The position numbers were made by a program, and so were the translations under genes. Shown here piece after piece: positions 23,758 to 33,740 of a DNA stretch of 64,000 bases. The notes under the pieces were generated by a model, which saw nothing but the letters and a program-made list of their open reading frames with translations, did no database searches and had not been told where the DNA came from. The stretch comes from Eucalyptus grandis (Eukaryota; Streptophyta; Magnoliopsida; Myrtales; Myrtaceae). Where the stretch lies: contig NC_052619.1 of NCBI RefSeq assembly GCF_016545825.1, positions 41,507,682 to 41,571,681 on the forward strand, given 5' to 3'. Positions within the stretch are counted from its first letter, which is position 1. The number at the start of each line of letters is the position of its first letter.

Positions 23758-24025
23758 ATAAATTCTTTGCATGGCTTCCTCTTTACTGTAATAAGTAGAC
23801 GAATAAGTAAGACTTAGTTTTGACAAGCCGTGCCTTTTTCATCCAACATCCAATTTGCTCGATTTTTATGTCTACGAAAAGCTCATTAGTCAAACTTTCA
23901 ATGCATATTATTCCAAATAGTGTATATTAGAGAAGCTATGTAGGAACACCATCCATTGAGTGGATCTGCTGAAATTGAACTTTGGTTCTAAGTATTGTTC
24001 CACATTTACATACTTCAATTTGCAG

Positions 24026-24741
24026 GAGCCGTCACAGACAACAAAGTCTGTCATCCTCGGAACAATAACTTCTATCTTTGTGCGCATGTAGGGATGATAG
24101 TAAGTTCCTGCATTAACTTCGGAGTAATTCAATTCCTGATGACAATGCCTTGCACTATCTGTGGTAGTTTTGTTTGGGGACTGGCACAATAAAATGTAGT
24201 GAACACAAAAGTGCCTGATTAGTTGCAATGGGACATACTTTATAGGATTTACTTTACACTAATTCGGAGTGATTGTCCTCTCTTGTTTCCCTACCTTACC
24301 TACTTAAGTTCTATAGTCAGCTCTCTTGAATGAAATGATATCTCAAATACTCAAAAATTCATGCCAATGTCTCGTTATGAATGAAATTGGCAGACAGGAT
24401 TTTCTATACAGCTGTAAGTGACTTAATAAAAGATATAAGAACCAACAATTAATGGGTTCTTTTTTACGGATCGGTTGGAGTTAAAGCTTAAGTATTGACG
24501 GCCCGATTGCTATGCTGAAGTTTCCCAAATTGTAGTTATCTCTTATTGATTATTTCAGCTTATTTCCAAATGTTAGATGCATTTCAAGAATGAAACAGTT
24601 TGGCAATTTTTACTCTTTGTTTCTTATCTTCCATATTTTGTTTGATACTTTGCAGGGAACCACTAGGCCTACACACTTATATGACGAGGTTGGTTATTCA
24701 GCAGATGATTTGCAGGAACTTGTGCACGCTCTATCGTATGG
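24026..24741 (+). pseudogene. ARGONAUTE (AGO4/6/9-clade) PIWI-domain relic, two exons
   Basis: AGO4-clade proteins load 24-nt siRNAs for RNA-directed DNA methylation. Two exons survive. Exon A (24026-24099, acceptor TTTGCAG, donor GTAAGT) reads AVTDNKVCHPRNNNFYLCAH then VGMI. Exon B (24656-24741, acceptor TTTGCAG, donor GTAAGC) reads GTTRPTHLYDEVGYSADDLQ then ELVHALSYG. The phases match (0/0) and the order is that of the C-terminal PIWI domain near the last catalytic histidine. The family normally has about three more residues after PTH, so an in-frame 9-base loss is inferred. No upstream or downstream AGO exons are seen, and the relic abuts the repeat array at 23955. It is therefore a fragment, not a gene. 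The retained intron shows a DNA-level origin. Confidence 0.85.
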
Positions 24742-24744
24742 GTA

Positions 24745-24878
24745 AGCGCCTTTTCGAATCTCAATTGACTTCTCTCAAATAAATCATTGGAACTTTACTT
24801 TTGTCACGCATCTTCTCTAGGAGATCACGTATGACGCCCAAAATTTCATTAGTAGATTAAGCGTATTTAAGACCTTAT

Positions 24879-24910
<32 letters not shown>

Positions 24911-25142
24911 GTAAATAATAAAATAAAATAGTAATAACCCAGAAAAGTAAATCAAAACTCAAGAAGAAATATTTAGTAAAAAAAAAAAAATTATCAAAAG
25001 ACTTTTCCCCACCACTTCTCCCCCACGTGATAGTAGAAATTAAAAAAAGGTGGGGAGAAATAAAAATTAAGAGAAACATTTGTTATGCTTCCCCATGTTG
25101 CGTCCAGATGTTGTCGAAGAAGGGGGGAGGCTACACGTATTC

Positions 25143-25145
<3 letters not shown>
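24745..25145. other. AT-rich spacer with TA microsatellite
   Basis: It contains an (AT)n run at about 24877-24911 and A/T homopolymers. No gene is seen. Confidence 0.4.

Positions 25146-25188
<43 letters not shown>
25146..25188. repeat. (TC)n microsatellite
   Basis: Uninterrupted TC dinucleotide run of about 43 bases. CT-runs of this kind are common in plant 5' UTRs and core promoters, which suits the UTR-like sequence that follows. Confidence 0.9.
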
Positions 25189-25190
<2 letters not shown>

Positions 25191-25680
25191 CGAAGAACCC
25201 ACACTCTTCTGCGTTTCTCTACCAAAAACACACCGCTTTCCTCTCCTCTTACTTCTGTTCGTCTCCACCGAGCCCAACCCATCTCAGCCCCTCACGACCA
25301 GCGCCTTCATCCAGTAGCAGAATCGTTGTTGCTCATTCTGATCAAAGCCGACGCCGGCTGTAGTTTAGTCGCCCGATGCCTCATTTCCCTTCCATTGAGG
25401 AAGGATCCAGGCAAGTGGGCTGTTCTTGTAGTCTCGCGTCCCTGATTTTGCTTGCTTGGTGCTGCATGTTGGTTTAGGGTTGGGTAGTTGCGATTGGGGG
25501 ATGGCTAGTAAAGCCCTGTCCATGGTTGGGATCGGTAGATGGGGACGCTGGTTGCTGTCCGATGGGTAAACCAGAGGGAGCCATTTGTGCGTGCGTTCTC
25601 TATTCTTGTTTTTGTTACACGATTTCTTCAACTCCGTCTTCTGGGTTTGACCTTCCTCGGCGGCGGGTCGCTGTATCCAA
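25189..25680 (+). other. 5'-UTR-like tract running into the assembly gap
   Basis: C-rich, low-ATG sequence after the TC run looks like a plant 5' leader. The ATG at 25376 opens MPHFPSIEEGSR, followed by AG|GCAAGT, which fits a GC-AG intron donor. If real, the gene continues into or beyond the gap, where only unrelated gypsy sequence is seen. This is suggestive only. Confidence 0.25.
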
Positions 25681-25780
25681 NNNNNNNNNNNNNNNNNNNN
25701 NNNNNNNNNNNNNNNNNNNNNNNNNNNNNNNNNNNNNNNNNNNNNNNNNNNNNNNNNNNNNNNNNNNNNNNNNNNNNNNN
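25681..25780. other. Assembly gap (100 N)
   Basis: Exactly 100 N, a conventional placeholder of unknown true length. Sequence to the left is gene-leader-like and to the right is mid-integrase, so the 3' end of the gypsy element, including its 3' LTR, is missing here. Confidence 0.99.
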
Positions 25781-26286
25781 CTAAAGTTCTATTAACTACC
25801 TCAGTTTGACCATTGGTTTGTGGATGACAAGTAATAGAAAATAACAACCGTGTTCTTAGTTTTTTTCCACAATATTTTCCAAAAGTAGCTAAGAAATTTA
25901 GAATCTCGATCTGAAACAATCAATTTAGGCATACCATGCAAACGTACAACTTTTCTAAAGAACAAATTAGCAGCATAAGATGCATCATTAGTTTTATGAC
26001 AAGGTATAAAATGAGCCATCTTTGAAAACTGATCAATAACCACATAAATAGAATCTCTACCATTCTTAAACCAAGGCAATCCTATCACAAAATCCATAGA
26101 AATATCAGTCCAAGGATGCGTTGGAATAGGTAATGGTGTATACAAGCCATGCAGTTTAGTTGTAGACTTCGATTGCTTACAAGCAATGCATCTCTCACAA
26201 ACACGTGTGACATCTCTCTTCATATGTGGCCAATAAAAAATGTTCATACAGCACTTCATAAGTCTTATTAATTCCAAATGCCCCAT
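25781..26286 (-). pseudogene. Gypsy integrase, truncated by gap
   Basis: The zinc-binding part reads [20 protein letters not shown]. The catalytic core shows [13 protein letters not shown] and [14 protein letters not shown], giving two of the three acidic residues. The third (Glu) region is degraded near 25870 and the C-terminus is in the gap. The function was insertion of the retrotransposon cDNA. Residues after FLSYFWK run in a shifted frame. Confidence 0.85.
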
Positions 26287-26319
26287 TAAACCACCACTAT
26301 GCGCTTCTCAACCAACAAT

Positions 26320-27735
26320 TCACGCAAAGAACACTTAGGCAAACATAGTTTGTTTTCACGAAAAATATAACCTTCATGCCTATAAAATTTATCAAATGCA
26401 GCGTGTTCACATGCTTCATAGACTCTCCCAAAGTCATCATCATCAATATATAAGCCCTTGATATGCTCAAAACCTAGACACTTTGCTTCTAAAATAGTTA
26501 GAATCGCATACCTTCGAAAGTGCATCGGCTACAACATTTTCCTTACCTTTCTTGTACTTGATCACATATGGAAAAGTCTCAATGAACTCTATCCATTTGG
26601 CATGTCTTTTATTCAACTTTTGCTGTCCTTTCAAGTACTTCAAGGTCTCATGGTCGGTGTGGATCACAAACTCTTTTGGCCATAAATAATGTTGCCAAGT
26701 CTCCAAAGCTCGCACTAAAGCATACATCTCCTTATCATAGGTAGGATAATTCAATGTTGCTCCACTCAGTTTTTCGTTGAAATAAGCTATGGGACACCCT
26801 CCTTGCATCAACACGGCTCCAATTCCTGTACCAGAAGCATCGCACTCTATCTCAAAAGTAGCACTGAAATTCGGCAAAGATAATAAAGGAGCATTAGTTA
26901 ACTTATCTTTTAGCAGATTAAATGCTTTCTCTTGCTCTTCTCCCCACGTGAAACCCACTTGCTTCTTGATTACCTCAGTTAATGGTGCGGCAATAGTGCT
27001 AAAATTTCTCACAAATCGTCGATAAAAACTCGTCAATCCATGAAAGCTACGCACCTCTCCTATGGTCTTAGGCGTTGGCCATTCACTGATTGCTTTAACC
27101 TTTTCTTCATCAACCTGTATACCATTAGCACTAACAACAAATCCTAGAAATACTAATTTGTTGGTAACAAAAGAGCACTTCTTTAGATTAGCGTATAATT
27201 GCTCGGCCCTTAAAACCTGCAAGACAACTCGCACATGCTCAATATGGTCATCAGGACTTCGGCTATAAATTAAGATGTCATCGAAATAGACAACCACAAA
27301 TTGACCAATAAAAGCACGCAAAACATGATTCATAAGTCGCATAAACGTGCTCGGTGCATTAGTTAATCCAAATGGCATTACTAACCACTCATATAATCCA
27401 TACTTGGTCTTAAATGCAGTTTTCCATTCATCACCTTCTTTCATCCTAATTTGATGATAGCCACTTTTCAAATCGATCTTAGTGAAAACGCAAGAACCAT
27501 GCAACTCATCCAACATGTCATCTAACCTAGGAATAGGATGTCGATACTTTACCGTAATATTATTGATTGCTCAGCAATCGACACGCATTCGCCAAGTTCC
27601 ATCCTTCTTTGGCACTAACAAAACAGGGACGGCGCACGGGCTAAGATTCTCTCTCACATACCCCTGTTCCAATAGTTTGCTAACTTGCCACTGAAGTTCC
27701 TTTCTCTCCTCGGGATTGCTTCGATATGCGGGTCA
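26320..27735 (-). pseudogene. Gypsy reverse transcriptase-RNase H
   Basis: RT motifs: [30 protein letters not shown], and the catalytic [11 protein letters not shown] (about 27270-27300). RNase H follows: [17 protein letters not shown] and [14 protein letters not shown]. The N-terminal finger region upstream of 27516 is interrupted by two in-frame TGA codons, at 27571-27573 (in the VDC-AINN motif) and 27733-27735 (in APLPN-PAY). At both places the family normally has arginine, consistent with CGA-to-TGA change. A frame break separates RNase H from the linker around 26500. Confidence 0.85.
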
Positions 27736-29012
27736 ATTAGGTAATGGCGCACCAGGAATCAAGTCAATTTGATGTTCTATGCCTCGAATCGGTGGTATCC
27801 CTACAGGAAGTTCATCAGGAAAGACATCTTCAAATTCCTGCAATAAAGATACAACAAGACTAGGCAAACTTGGGTCAAGATCGTTAGTAGAAAATAAAAC
27901 CTCCTTGTACACAAGTACAAGCATTGGTCGATCTATAACTAAAGCTCTCCTCACTTCACTTGATTTTGCATAAAAATTATTTTGCCTCTTTTCTTTCCTC
28001 TCTTCTTTTCCCTCGGTTTTTACCACAATCTTTCTCTCGGCCTCCTTTTCCTTGGGTCTCGACACACCACGCAAGCCCTCGAATTTCTCACCTTTTCTCT
28101 CTCTCTCTCGGCTTCTCGTTGTAACTTTAGTTGATCTTGATACACCTCGCTAGGTGTCATTGGTACCAAGGTATAAGTCTTTTGATTCATCATCAATGAA
28201 TAATGATTAGTATACCCATCATGATGTACCTTTCGATCATATTGCCATGGTCTTCCAAGTAAGATATGACCCGCTTGCATAGGTACAACATCACACTTTA
28301 CCTCGTCCTTATATCTCCCTATCTCAAATGGAATTCGAACTTGCTTCGATACTTTCACCTCACCACTATCATTTAACCATTGAAGTCTATAAGGCCTAGG
28401 GTGCTTTGTTGTCTTCAAGCCCAACTTATCCACCATACTACAACTTGCCACATTCGCACAACTACCTCCATCAATTATCATACTATAGATCTTACCATTC
28501 ACCACACACCTTGTATGAAACAAATTATCTCTTTGTTGGTGATGCTCCTCCTCCTTTACTTGCACACTCAGAGAACGCCTAACCACCAATAAGTCTCCTT
28601 TTATAGCCACTTCTCCATCACTACAATCCTCCAATGGTGGCATCTCATCATCATCTTCTTCCCTTTCACTTTCGGACTCAATAACACCATGTCCAGTCAT
28701 GATCATCACCCTCCTATTAGGCATTGATTCGCCATATGACCCTGTCCAAACACTTAAAACATTTAATTTCACGAGTTCTAGTGTTAGGATTTTCGGTTTT
28801 ACCGAGACCGGATTCGTTCCAACTTTACTGTCCCTCTCCTTCTCCTTTGAAGTTTCGGTTTTTGTGTTGTTTCCTCTCCAATTTGGCTTCTCATCTCTCT
28901 TCCAATTGATCTCCAATTCTGATTTGAACCTCCTCCACTCTTGTGATTTCGATCCAACTTCAATGCCGCTCAACTTTGATGGCTTTGTCCACCAATTCTT
29001 CCAATTCAACAT
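27736..29012 (-). pseudogene. Gypsy gag C-terminus, zinc knuckle and aspartic protease
   Basis: After a charged gag tail, a degenerate zinc knuckle can be traced across a frameshift (CFKC, GHMANQC region near 28730-28770). An acidic linker (EREEDDDEMPPLED) and the protease follow: CVVNGKIYSMIIDGGSCANV, then AGHILLGRPWQYD. The PR-RT linker (27736-28074) ends EFEDVFPDELPVGIPPIRG. The active-site motif is DGG, as seen in many plant gypsy proteases. Confidence 0.8.
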
Positions 29013-29057
29013 AGTGTTGTAGCTCTACCACCCTTGCTATGTCTCGGTTCAAACCAC

Positions 29058-29781
29058 TCAAAATCTTGACATTGTGGCCTCACGATCCTCCATCACATTA
29101 GCACGGATCATGGCAATCTCCATCTCCTTGTGATACTCTTCCATGCTCTTATTGCCTTGTGTGAGGTTTTGTAACTTTTGAAACAAATCTCGATGGTAAT
29201 GACTTGGCACAAAACGCCTCCTCATCACCGCTTTCATCTCATCCCACATCTCTATCGGTCTTTCACCATTGCGCCTCCTACTAGTCACAAGTTGATCCCA
29301 CCAAATTATAGCATAATCAGTAAATTCAACAGCTACAATTTTTACCTTTTGAGCTCAGAGTATCATTGGCAATCAAATACCATCTCCATGCGTTTCTCCC
29401 ACTCTAGATACGCATCGGGATCATTCTTCCCTTGGAAGGAAGGAATCTTCATCTTGATGTTGCCAAGTTCATCATCTCCTCGGTGTCTAAACCTTCGGCT
29501 CCATTCCACCTTTCAAATTGAGCATCTCGATCATCCTCCATGTCGGCCTCATCATCATCATATTGCCGTTGCCTTCTATGTTGTGTTCTAGAGGCATCTC
29601 GCTGATGTTGCGGCCTTCCTCGGGGTATCTCTCGGTCACCATCAACCCTCATGTCATTCCTCATCATTCGGCCACTAAGCTCCTCCACTACGACCCTCAA
29701 TTGCTGGATGCTTTCCACGAGTGCTTCATCCCTTCGTATGGAGTCAACCTCCCGTTGATTCACGCTTTCTTCGCACGACAT
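29058..29781 (-). pseudogene. Gypsy gag N-terminus and capsid
   Basis: Begins MSCEESVNQREVDSIRRDEA on the minus strand from 29781. After frame breaks near 29290-29440, the Retrotrans_gag signature appears: [20 protein letters not shown], then [19 protein letters not shown]. It forms the particle core in an active element; here it is split. Confidence 0.8.
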
Positions 29782-30482
29782 ATTTTAGACCTGCAAGTAA
29801 ACGTTAGTTTAAAAAAAAATCCTCACCAATCGCTCCCTCACGTGTTTCTCTCGAGATATTTGTCACTCCTCTCATGTTTAACTCAAGTCTAGGCTTTTTC
29901 CACCCTCAATTAAGCTTACACACTCTTGCATTTTTCCTCTTGTATTCTCTTTTCACAAGCTCTTTATTGGACTCAAAACCTGTCTCTCAACCCCCTCACG
30001 ACAATCAATCAAACTAATCAAACAAGATTAGATCACTATTGATTTTGTTTCAGCAAGTAATAATTTCAAACCAACAAGTACAACTTTCGAAATTCCAATT
30101 GAAACGCAAATCACTACTGATTTTGTTTCAATTTGGTCTATTAACAAACGAGTCGCCTTCTTGATTTTGTTTTTTTTTTTTTGTTCAGCTAATTTTTTTT
30201 TGCCGAATCTGTTTTTTTTTTTTCTTGCACACTTTTTTTTGTGCGTTTTCTTTCTCTTTCTTTTTTCTTCTTTTTTACTTTTTTTTTCTTTTTTTTGACC
30301 CAACTCGGATACAATTTAAGATGCTAGAAAAGAAAATTTAAAACTAACAGCAAACAACTACGTATGGAAGCACAAAAGCAATTGGATCCCTAAATTAAGT
30401 AGAACCGAAACCCTAAACCAATAAATCTCAAATTGCTGATTATCAACAGAAAATTAAAGATAAATAGACCTTGTAGAATCTG

Positions 30483-30494
30483 GCTCTGATACCA
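30483..30494 (-). promoter_or_regulatory. Retrotransposon primer-binding site (initiator tRNA-Met)
   Basis: On the minus strand TGGTATCAGAGC, three bases downstream of the LTR end. This is the classic complement of the initiator methionine tRNA 3' end used by many plant LTR elements. Confidence 0.85.
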
Positions 30495-30497
30495 AAC

Positions 30498-31190
30498 TGA
30501 TGTGAATCGTTGCGGAATGATCATTCTACGAAGGCCCAAATGGTGCGAATTGCAAACCTCGACCTCCAATCAAACCTGTGATTGGCAACCTCGGTATGAA
30601 CGTGACCTGTTGACGAACACGTGTCAGCCAACCAACGCTATAGACGCCACAAGCGAAAGAATTCGCTATCTTGCTCGATAAGTCGAATTGACCGCCACAA
30701 GAGAATCTTGATTAGGTCAAGTCCTCAAAAGAAAAGTAAAAAGAGAACCTCTCGATTCTTTTCCTCAAAAAATAAAATATATCTATCCCCAAAGAAAGTT
30801 GGTAAATCCTTTATATAGGCTGCCACACAACCCTAAAAACTAATGTGTCATATTCTAGAATATTCCTATTCTAGAATATTCTTAAACAAGAATATATATA
30901 TCTAATGTGTCATATTCTAGAATATTCCTATTCTAGAATATTCTTAAACAAGAATATATATAAATTGACTTAGTCAATTATTTGGTGACAAGATAATTAA
31001 ATTGCACCAAGATTTCCAAAATTCTTCAAGATTTGAATTTGATCCAAGGTCATCTTCACGCCAAAGATCACGAACCATGACGCCAACAGCTTGCCTGAAT
31101 TGTTTGGCCCGCGCTCGAGTAATCGAACCAGTATGAATAGACAATGGGTCCCTAGCACCTCCTCCTCGATATGACTCGATGTCCACATCA
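30498..31190 (-). repeat. 5' LTR of the gypsy element, 693 bp
   Basis: Boundaries TGATGTG (30498) and CACATCA (31190) form a 7-base terminal inverted repeat with the TG...CA signature. The inner edge is next to the primer-binding site. A minus-strand TATA motif (CTATATAAAG, about 30809-30818) is a plausible LTR promoter. A 62-base tandem duplication lies inside (30841-30960). Confidence 0.75.
30841..30960. repeat. 62-base tandem duplication within the LTR
   Basis: Two copies starting 'taatgtgtcatattctagaa' at 30841 and 30903, nearly identical, each containing two TATTCTAGAATATTC palindrome-like motifs. Such direct repeats upstream of the TATA motif are typical LTR enhancer-like structures; function here is inferred only. 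Confidence 0.8.
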
Positions 31191-32563
31191 ATTTTGGTGG
31201 CCATAATTTGGATGCAAGTAGTAGTAGTTCAAATTCCAATACTGATACGGGTGGTAGTGAAGAAATAAATAAGCATAACGCTCAAGCTTGGAAGAAAATG
31301 TTTTTATACTCTAATGAACAAGGGTGCGATGACAACAAGTCCGAGCTTGATGAGTATCTTCAAGAAAAAAATGAAAAGGATCTTGGTCTTGACATTTTGA
31401 TTTGGTGGAAGACTAATGGCTCAAAATATAAGATCATTTCCTTGATGGCTCGAGATATTTTGTCAATTCCTGTAACTACCGTTGCTTCAGAATTCACTTT
31501 TAGTACATCGGGTCGTGTGCTTGATGGCTTTCGGAGTTCTTTAACTCCAAAAGTAGTGGAAGCTTTGATTTGCACTGAAGATTGGTTGAGAGCTGTTCGT
31601 GTACCACTTGATGTTAAAGAGTGTATTGAGAACGCAGAACAATTTGAGTTGGGTAAGTAAGATTTATATCTTTATATATTGTAATTCTTTTTGTATATCT
31701 GATGAGTGAAAATTTTATTTAATCTCTTCCTCTTTTTTTCAAATATGGTTGGACTTAATGCGGAGATTATCGTCGATAAATAAAGTTGGTGGTGTTGCAT
31801 TTGCAATGGATCCAACGGTTGAGAAGTCAAGCAAGGTTTTTTGTTGGCTTATTGATGAGTAACTTTGTTTGTCATAATTTTAATTCAAGCTCCTTTTATG
31901 TACATTGAATTTTTGAACTATGTTGTCAAAAAATTTATGAGCCTTTAGATGGGCAAAATGACATGCTTCATGGAGTATTATCGATATTAATTTTTTTTCT
32001 GTGTCTTTACTTAGGATTTTGATTGATTTTCATTCATGTCTTTGCAAGGTTTTGATGTGCCAAAGGAATCATAGGAAAAGATTGCAGAGTTCATACTATG
32101 GAGTAGATGAAAATTTGAGATCTTGTTGGCACTTTTGGTTTTTCATCTCTTTAGAAACTTCTTTGGAAACTTCTTATTAGTTTTGATTATGTATGTCCAA
32201 ATTCTAGACAGTTGGCATTGGTATGTTTGCTAAGATGTGGGAAGTTACCGTGTAGTATATGTGTACGTTATAGTTTTTTTGGTAACGTGCGCGTACGTTA
32301 TATTTTTTTTTGGTAACATGCGCGCACGTTATAGTTTTTTTTGGTAATGTGCACATACGTTATAGTTCAAATCTGAAAATAACAACAACAACAAAAAACC
32401 TGTTAGAACCTGGAACCGACCCTGGAACCTGTGACAGGGTAGGTTCCAAGTTTTCGGTTCTGACGGGTAGGTTCCAAGTTCCTCATTTTGAGGAACCTGT
32501 ACCCGAGGGTAGGTTCCAGGTTCTAGACGGAACCAAACCGGAACCTGGAACCGCTCACCCATA
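31191..32563 (+). mobile_element. hAT transposon remnant (transposase C-terminus to 3' end)
   Basis: The reading frame from about 31208 to 31660 (no ATG) encodes the hAT dimerisation domain: LDILIWWKTNGSKYKIISLM, ARDILSIPVTTVASEFTFST and GRVLDGFRSSLTPKVVEAL, as in zf-BED RICESLEEPER-like transposases. The 5' part is cut off by the gypsy LTR. After an AT-rich 3' UTR, GGTTCC/GGAACC repeats (32396-32560) lead to GCTCACCCATA, a hAT-like terminus (reverse complement TATGGGTGAGC). Without the left end the target duplication cannot be tested. Confidence 0.8.
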
Positions 32564-32609
32564 TCTGGGACATGTACCCAGTTCATTCCCAAATCCCTTT
32601 GCATATGCT

Positions 32610-33740
32610 ATGCTAGCTCGTGTTGGTTGATCTCGCTGATTGGTTGAGGGATCAATGGTTTCCATTTTGTTGGGATATGATGGTTGTGGATGTAGGACTC
32701 AGAGGCATTGTGGGCTTTTTCCTGTCCCTCAAGCCCTTTAGGTATCACGATTCTTTTGCGATGGCACCTGCTCCATGCTTCCTCGATAACGTCAATCTCA
32801 AATGTGCATTCAAAACTTTGATGGGAAAAGGAGTAGAGGGACTCTCCTCTTGAAAGACGGCAGGATCTCCTGAAGGGCTCCATACTATCGTACCACCCTA
32901 TATGGGAAATAGGAAATGGCACTGGTAAGGCCGAGCAATGGAATTGGATAGTGGCGCTTGAAAGCAAAGCGAGCTCTCTTTTCATGGAACCAACCGGCAC
33001 ACCATTGGAATGCCTCAAGAGCCGGGTCTCTTAGGAAATTTATCCAATTTAAACAGCTTTGGCTAGGAATATACGGTCCTAAAACCATAAATTTCTATAA
33101 TGGATTTTCAAAATCATTCGTTTTAGACGATCGCATGAAGCATCGAAATTTGCTTAGGTGAGAAAAGAACCAGACTTGTAAAATTTCTGGGGAGACCCGC
33201 ATGATTTTTTCTGTGTTTTCTTTAAAACGATTAAGGGACAAGAATGTTTCGGTTAAAATTATGTTGACATAATTTTGCCCCATTGAAATTTGATTAACTA
33301 TCCATGCCATCTTTGGACTTATGACATTTCTTTGATTGGGGAAAATGATGAACCCGAAAAAAGCTAGGAGGAAAATCTCACTTTTTTGGCTCATGGGTTG
33401 ATTTTCAAAACAGGCAGTCAAAAATGCTAGTGGGCAGGTATTATGGTTGTTTTCAAGAATTTTCCTCATAACATGGACTTCAATTCTTAAAAGTCATGCA
33501 CCCAACGGGATAATGCATGTTGATGGCCTAACAAGCTTTTTCTCGAGAGACATTCCAGTGATGATGTTGTATTCTTCCAGAGTTAGGGTTAGCTCAAACC
33601 CACCAAACATAAAAGTAGTCATTTTCGGGCACTAAAAATGTGCCATGGCTTGTATGACTTCGGGACGAACAATGATTTGGATTAACGATAGAAGATGACC
33701 GACTTTGGCTTTCATGCGCTCCTGAGCATGTCGGTCCAAT
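32610..33740 (-). pseudogene. DUF7745-like (plant mobile-domain-type) relic
   Basis: On the minus strand, pieces in different frames follow the order of a DUF7745-type plant protein: MAHF...CPKMTTFMFGGFELTLT with LEEYNIITG (about 33640-33560), FLLAFFGFIIFPNQ with LSLNRFKENTEK and VWFFSHL (33400-33150), DPALEAFQWCAGWF (about 33030), HYPIPLLGLTSAISY (about 32935) and AWSRCHRKRIVIPKG (about 32750). Several frameshifts and stops separate them. The biochemical role of the family is unknown; members are abundant and transposon-associated in many plant genomes. Assignment rests on my memory of the motif order. Confidence 0.55.

Larger units (their letters stand above)
18836..23955. repeat. Decayed array of a long repeat, six or more copies
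   Basis: A recurring unit contains 'attttcgaagttagag', 'tggttatccactc', 'cttttt.atccaa.gtc', 'aagctcattagtcgaactt', 'gtatattattccaaatagtg', 'agaagctatgtaggaacacc' and 'acttcttacaccaatat'. Copies are centred near 19015, 20313, 20785, 21861, 22668 and 23880. They share orientation but differ in length and have lost different parts. Spacing is about 470 bases between the second and third copies and irregular elsewhere. Two insertions interrupt it: a hAT-type element (21051-21767) and a second block (about 23445-23757). There is no coding potential. The array ends abruptly at the AGO4-like relic. Confidence 0.7.
25781..31190 (-). mobile_element. Ty3/gypsy LTR retrotransposon (chromovirus-like), 3' end lost in gap
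   Basis: Reading on the minus strand the order is 5' LTR (31190-30498), primer-binding site, gag, protease, RT, RNase H, integrase: the gypsy order. Integrase is cut by the N gap, so the 3' LTR and target duplication cannot be seen. All coding parts carry stops or frameshifts. It is inserted into a hAT transposase sequence that resumes at 31191. RT and integrase motifs resemble chromoviruses (CRM/Reina group), but a tree is needed to place it. Confidence 0.9.

Noticed and set aside
23482..23826. Lysine/arginine-rich plus-strand frames
   Set aside because: They lie in the A-rich insert within the repeat array; basic composition follows from A-richness, no family motif.
25067..25282. Minus-strand frame with a long RE repeat
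   Set aside because: It is the translation of the (TC)n microsatellite.
30028..30303. Lysine-rich minus-strand frame beside the gypsy gag
   Set aside because: T-run artefact in the leader between LTR and gag; not a conserved retrotransposon protein.
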